Shown here: positions 30,015 to 33,793 of the stretch, piece by piece
Position numbering within the stretch: position 1 is the stretch's first letter
Layout of the letters: each line of letters begins with the position of its first letter
Assembly (NCBI GenBank): GCA_032718475.1
Contig: JAUCBJ010006503.1
Coordinates: 1 to 33,793 of the forward strand
Length of the DNA stretch: 33,793 nucleotides
DNA from: Nemertoderma westbladi
Lineage: Eukaryota > Xenacoelomorpha > Nemertodermatida > Nemertodermatidae
Reading direction: 5' to 3'
The notes under the pieces: generated by a model
Seen by the model: only the letters and a program-made list of their open reading frames with translations
Databases searched by the model: none
What the model was told of the DNA's origin: nothing
Translations under genes and position numbers: made by a program

Positions 30015-30150
30015 TAGGCACGTTACAGAGGCTGTCTTTTCTAACCAAAACATTCAATTATCTCGTTAACAACAGGGAAAGGGGCAGGTTACAGAAGCAA
30101 GCTTTTCTAACCAAAGCAATTCACGATCTCGTTAACTATACTTAAACAAT
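30015..30150 (+). repeat. Dispersed repeat family copy E (diverged)
   Basis: Two AGAGG/CAGGTTACAG blocks, each followed by TTTTCTAACCAAA and a CAATT...CTCGTTAAC stretch, with GGGAAAGGGGCAGGTTACAG matching copy C. The AT-rich half of the family is missing or changed. Confidence 0.5.
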
Positions 30151-30475
30151 GGTGTAAGTAAACTGTCAAATGTGAATGTCTCCCATATTTAAAAGAGCTA
30201 AACATTATGAAACATTAACAACAAGCTCTTGAAGATTACATCTTCAAACACGGTTGTTTGCCTTTAATTTAAATGTAGGCTCCCCTATATGAAAATAAAA
30301 CATTATAATATACCGTATCCGTATGCTATTATAGAATAAAAATACACATTAACACAACATGTTATATAGGCCTATGCCTACTGTATATTCTTATTACATT
30401 ACATTACTATTAAGCTACAGAATGCAACCCCATTGTGTTACAAAGAATCATCATCAATGGTTCTCACAATAATTC

Positions 30476-30520
30476 TAAGTTAAACATACAGTAGCTTACT
30501 GCTACTGTATGTCTAACTTA
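30476..30520. repeat. Perfect-looking 20-bp hairpin, 5-nt loop
   Basis: TAAGTTAAACATACAGTAGC (30476-30495), loop TTACT, then 30501-30520 complementary to it with a single mismatch. Too short for a typical pre-miRNA; more likely a compact MITE-like palindrome. Confidence 0.85.
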
Positions 30521-30866
30521 ATTATTGATTATAAAATAACATACTTGGACTGTTAGCTCTAAACATAATAACATTACTGGCTACATAAAATGAGCCCAAG
30601 GTAGTCTTACATTATACATTATGCATCCATTAATTACACCATGTCAATGGGGGGTCGTCATCGTAACAGAGTATATTGCTTCAACTCTTATACTAAACTA
30701 ACAATATTGACCGACCGATCTGCCTCGTTACGTTACCTAACTAGGACCCCAAACAGCACAACCTAATAACTCAATTTGTACCCCAGTATTAATTACACCT
30801 ATCAGTGGACACCAAGACTAATTACAACAGAATGCTGGGATCATTGACAGATTAATTAAAACTAGA

Positions 30867-30896
30867 TAGATCTACCACCGGTAGGTGGTAGATCTA
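30867..30896. repeat. Perfect 13-bp hairpin, 4-nt loop
   Basis: TAGATCTACCACC (30867-30879), loop GGTA, GGTGGTAGATCTA (30884-30896). No T-run follows, and its function is unknown. Confidence 0.85.
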
Positions 30897-32009
30897 CATA
30901 TACGCCAAACATATAGCAGTGAAATTCTAACCAAGCGTCTGGCACGGCGGAATGCCTTAAATATACTCATATACCTCAGGGGGGTAGTCTACAGTATAAC
31001 ATTGCAGAAGAGCACCAATGTATTGTATTGAGGGATGATTGCTAGTCGCATATATTGGACGTCTTGGATAGAGGGTATGCCAATACAGCCAAGATCATAA
31101 GGGAAACTACGGTAACTAAAATTACTATGGGAACTATCCTCGATACGCCTAACAGTAGGCCTATCAAGATGTATGCGTGTAATATTAGAAAGTCTATTTT
31201 GGTGGAAATTCATTATGGCTATTACGCAGCAGTTTCTCTATGTGAGGCCTAATGCTATATATTTTTAAGTATAGTTTTTGGCTTTGGCCGCTACCACAAG
31301 GAGACTGATTGGTATACCATGTAAACTATGATGGATCGACCGAATTTAAAATTTTGCCGAACCGGAACCGATCAGCGAGCGAACTATCAGCTTTGAGGCG
31401 TCCCTTTGCACAACTTTTCCGACTAGATACCTTATTTACAGTTTGCCAGGTAGACCTTGATTCTTGCTGTATGTGAGCAGTTGTAATTTATTCAATCTTG
31501 TCCTGTATGTACTGTACTTTTCCCGGACGTTTGGTCGGCCGCTATAAGATCTTCTTTAGCTTTTTCAACCTGTTGATGTTTCCGTTTTCGGTTGCTGGTT
31601 GTTCAGTTTTTACTTTGTAGACAATCGTAAATCTCTCTTACAAGTAGAGCAAGACAAGATGGCAAGACCTCAGAATCTTTCCATAGTACATACTGTTTCC
31701 GTTTGGGTTTCTGGGGATGAGGAATATGCCTTTTGACAGATTCCTTGTTGGCTTTTACTGTGGTAGAGACTGGTCTTAATTTTAAGTTACGTATTTTTCT
31801 AAGGTCAATGCATTTAAATATATCGTACATTGGTTTTAACCTGGTGCAGATTGTTGTTGCCCTTTACACATCATAATAAAGGTCAATATTTTACAAACCT
31901 TGCGGCAATGGGTACATAATTACTTTGATATGTTAAACAACCAATGCCAATCAGTTCTGAAAAAAGTAATTGGCGCAGTTTTTGGGTCTATGATATATAG
32001 TTGTAGGGT

Positions 32010-33135
32010 TTTGCGCAGTGGGTGTTCAAGAGCACCGAATGAGACTGGACAGACTGATGAGGTTCTGATTAAGGTGAGGGGCGGTTGGCGACTCGCCATC
32101 GCATCAGCAGATGATAGTGGCAATGGTGGAATTGGTCTATTGATGAATCCAACTGCATATGCAGCATTGGACAAAATAGACCAAATCTCTAACCGCATCA
32201 TCCGTTGCCACTTCTCATGTTCTGGAAGACTGGCTAAGAAGTTTCCTAAGGTGGTTCTGATTGTGTGCTTCTCTCCAACTAGTGTTGCTCCTGTAGAGGA
32301 GGTGGAAAATTCTACCACAATCTATAAGCAGCTACTGATGGAGTGGATCAGCATGCATTCTTAACATTCCTGGGAGACTTTAATGCAAGTCTGCATCAAT
32401 CACCTACATCGCCCTGGGTCTATAGCAATAGTGTTAACCGGAATTCCGTCCATCTTCAGGATTTTATCTCTGGAAATGGATTGTTTTCGGCTGGAACCCA
32501 GATCAAGAATCGTACTGGAAAGCTATGGACTCATAGTGGACCCAGTGGTCACAAGTCCCAGATAGACCATATCCTGATTCGTAGGAAATACAGGAGCTCT
32601 ATACAAGACTGTAATGCATTTACACTTCGACCCTTCTCCAGTGATCACCGCCTTATTGTGGCCAAGGTAAGACTTAGTCTGCGTGCTAGCAGAACAACGA
32701 AATTTGTCTTGCCGCGGCATGACTGGTCCTCTCTGTTGCAACAGCCAAGTGTGAGATCCAGCTTCACACTACAGCTGAGCAACAGGTATGAGGTTCTTGC
32801 CTCTGAGGCGGCAGTTCACTGTGAGGGCTATACTGCCTTCACAGAAGCAGTTAAATTAGTAGCTGCAGAAACAGTTCCTGTATATCCTCGAAACAGGAAA
32901 AGGGCCCCCTGGACTGACAACAAAATTCAGAAGTGCCGAAATGACCTCTATAAGGCGCAGAAAGAGTCCCGACTCAAACAGACTACAGCGGCCAAGAATG
33001 CAGTTAAGGCTGCATCACCAGCCGATCGCCTCAATGGTTGGAAGGCCCACTTTGAAAAGCTCCTCAATAATGACAGGGTATTGCCAGATAACTTTATAGA
33101 AGTAACAGTGTCTGAGTCTGTACTCCCAGATATTT
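32010..33135 (+). pseudogene. Degenerate LINE: AP-endonuclease domain
   Basis: Two successive frames carry parts of an APE-type endonuclease of a non-LTR retrotransposon. The first (to about 32314) has GNGGIGLLMNPTAYAAL, ISNRIIRCHFS and VCFSPTSVAPVEEVE, the central endonuclease block with the YSPT-type motif. A frame change near 32315-32360 leads to FLGDFNASL (the GDFNA motif), GKLWTHSGPSGHKSQIDHIL (the W-x-S...QIDHI motif) and SSDHRLIVAKV (the catalytic SDH). The enzyme nicks target DNA to prime reverse transcription. The N-terminal endonuclease motifs and any ORF1 were not found. Clade (RTE- or L2/CR1-like) is not resolved by eye. Confidence 0.85.
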
Positions 33136-33793
33136 TTTGGCGATATCTCCTTTGCAGAAGTGAAGGCTGCTGCAAAGAGCATTAAGACCAATCGTGCCAG
33201 TGGAGTAGATGGTGTCTCCCCCCTGAGGTCTTTAAAATACCTGAGTGTTTAAAGCTCATATATCCCATCATAGTAGACATGTACCGAACAGCAAGAGTCC
33301 CACAAGAAATGAAAACAAATGAGTTGGTGCCAGTTCCCAAGAAGGGCAATCTAACACTCTATGGTTCTTTTCGGGGAATCTCATTGATCTCGATTGCTGC
33401 AAAGATATACAATAGAATTCTATTAAATCGCGTCAGGGATCCCATTGAGAGACTGCTCCGTGGAAATCAGAATGGGTTCCATAAAGGTCGTGGGACCATG
33501 GAGCCCATTTTGGCACTTAGAAGGATAATTGAAGACTTATCAAAAAATAAAGTCAGGCATCTGGCTGTTATCTTCGTTGACTTCTTCAAGGCCTTTGATT
33601 CAGTCTCTCGCTCACGTATGTTCAGCATACTGTCATTATATGGGATTCCTGGTGAAATTATTGCAGCAATCAGATCAGTATACGATGGTTCGACAATATT
33701 TGTGTCTACTGTAGACGGTGACACAGAACCACTTGAAGTGTTGTGGGGCGTCCTCCAGGGAGATACACTTGCACCATTCTTGTTTATAATTGT
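33136..33793 (+). pseudogene. Degenerate LINE: reverse transcriptase domain, cut by window end
   Basis: After a frameshift at the T-run near 33130-33136 the RT begins (ISFAEVKAAAKSIKTNRASG). A second frame change near the C-run at 33215-33222 precedes PVPKKGN, FRGISLISIAAKIYNRILLN, NQNGFHKGRG, the motif A text VDFFKAFDS (about 33576-33602) and LQGDTLAPFLF (about 33752-33784). The catalytic YxDD motif would lie beyond 33793. With the endonuclease upstream this is one inactive LINE copy on the + strand; at least three frame breaks are visible in the window. Confidence 0.88.

Larger units (their letters stand above)
30151..31899. other. Intergenic with two hairpins, no gene seen
   Basis: AT-rich, non-coding apart from small open frames. 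The 75-codon - strand frame at 31603-31830 is Lys-rich (HPQKPKRKQYVLWKD) without a known domain. Confidence 0.5.

Overview
The window is nuclear DNA from an invertebrate animal. It is AT-rich with long non-coding stretches, GT-AG introns, tandem satellites, MITE-like DNA transposons, a Ty3/Gypsy pol fragment and a degenerate LINE. Its anchor gene is a posterior Hox gene on the + strand. The homeodomain (9589-9768) has the TRERR-x-EIS and [17 protein letters not shown] blocks known from Hox9/10 proteins, plus a PBX-type NW motif just upstream. That favours a deuterostome invertebrate (ambulacrarian, cephalochordate or tunicate), but the sequence alone does not fix the phylum.

Layout: (1) 1-1498 holds a 37-bp AT-rich minisatellite followed by a G-rich TTGGGGG-like block. 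(2) 2660-9857 is the Hox gene. I read three coding exons: 2660-3124, a 148-nt middle exon at 5567-5714, and the homeobox exon 9554-9825. Together they give 294 codons in frame. A 36-bp minisatellite of about 58 units starts exactly at the 5' splice site of the middle exon and fills the first 2.1 kb of intron 2, so nearly every unit carries a GTGAGT donor-like core. (3) 9858-18771 has no gene I can support. It carries several non-autonomous DNA transposons (two hAT-like MITEs with 8-bp target duplications, a 556-bp element with 29-bp TIRs, a 322-bp element with long TIRs) and a large inverted tandem repeat. (4) 18772-20577 (- strand) is a 601-codon ORF of unknown function: a disordered Ser/Arg/Gln-rich N-terminal half and a C-terminal region with five short helical repeats. 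RFX X-box-like sites lie upstream of it. (5) 22210-24324 (- strand) is an open, GC-rich, 5'-truncated Ty3/Gypsy pol (RT connection, RNase H, H2C2 zinc finger, DD35E integrase). (6) 24400-31900 is repeat-rich and includes a 2.2-kb array of a 17-bp unit; a promoter-like motif cluster sits near 29.7-29.97 kb. (7) 32.0 kb to the window end is a frameshifted APE-endonuclease LINE whose RT domain runs off the edge.

The genes do not form a pathway. The most interesting structure is the Hox splicing architecture. Two donors 4 nt apart end exon 1: one is in frame only when the middle exon is included, the other only when it is skipped. The donor of that middle exon is itself the edge of a satellite made of donor-like copies. 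All function calls rest on reading the sequence; no database search or alignment program was run.
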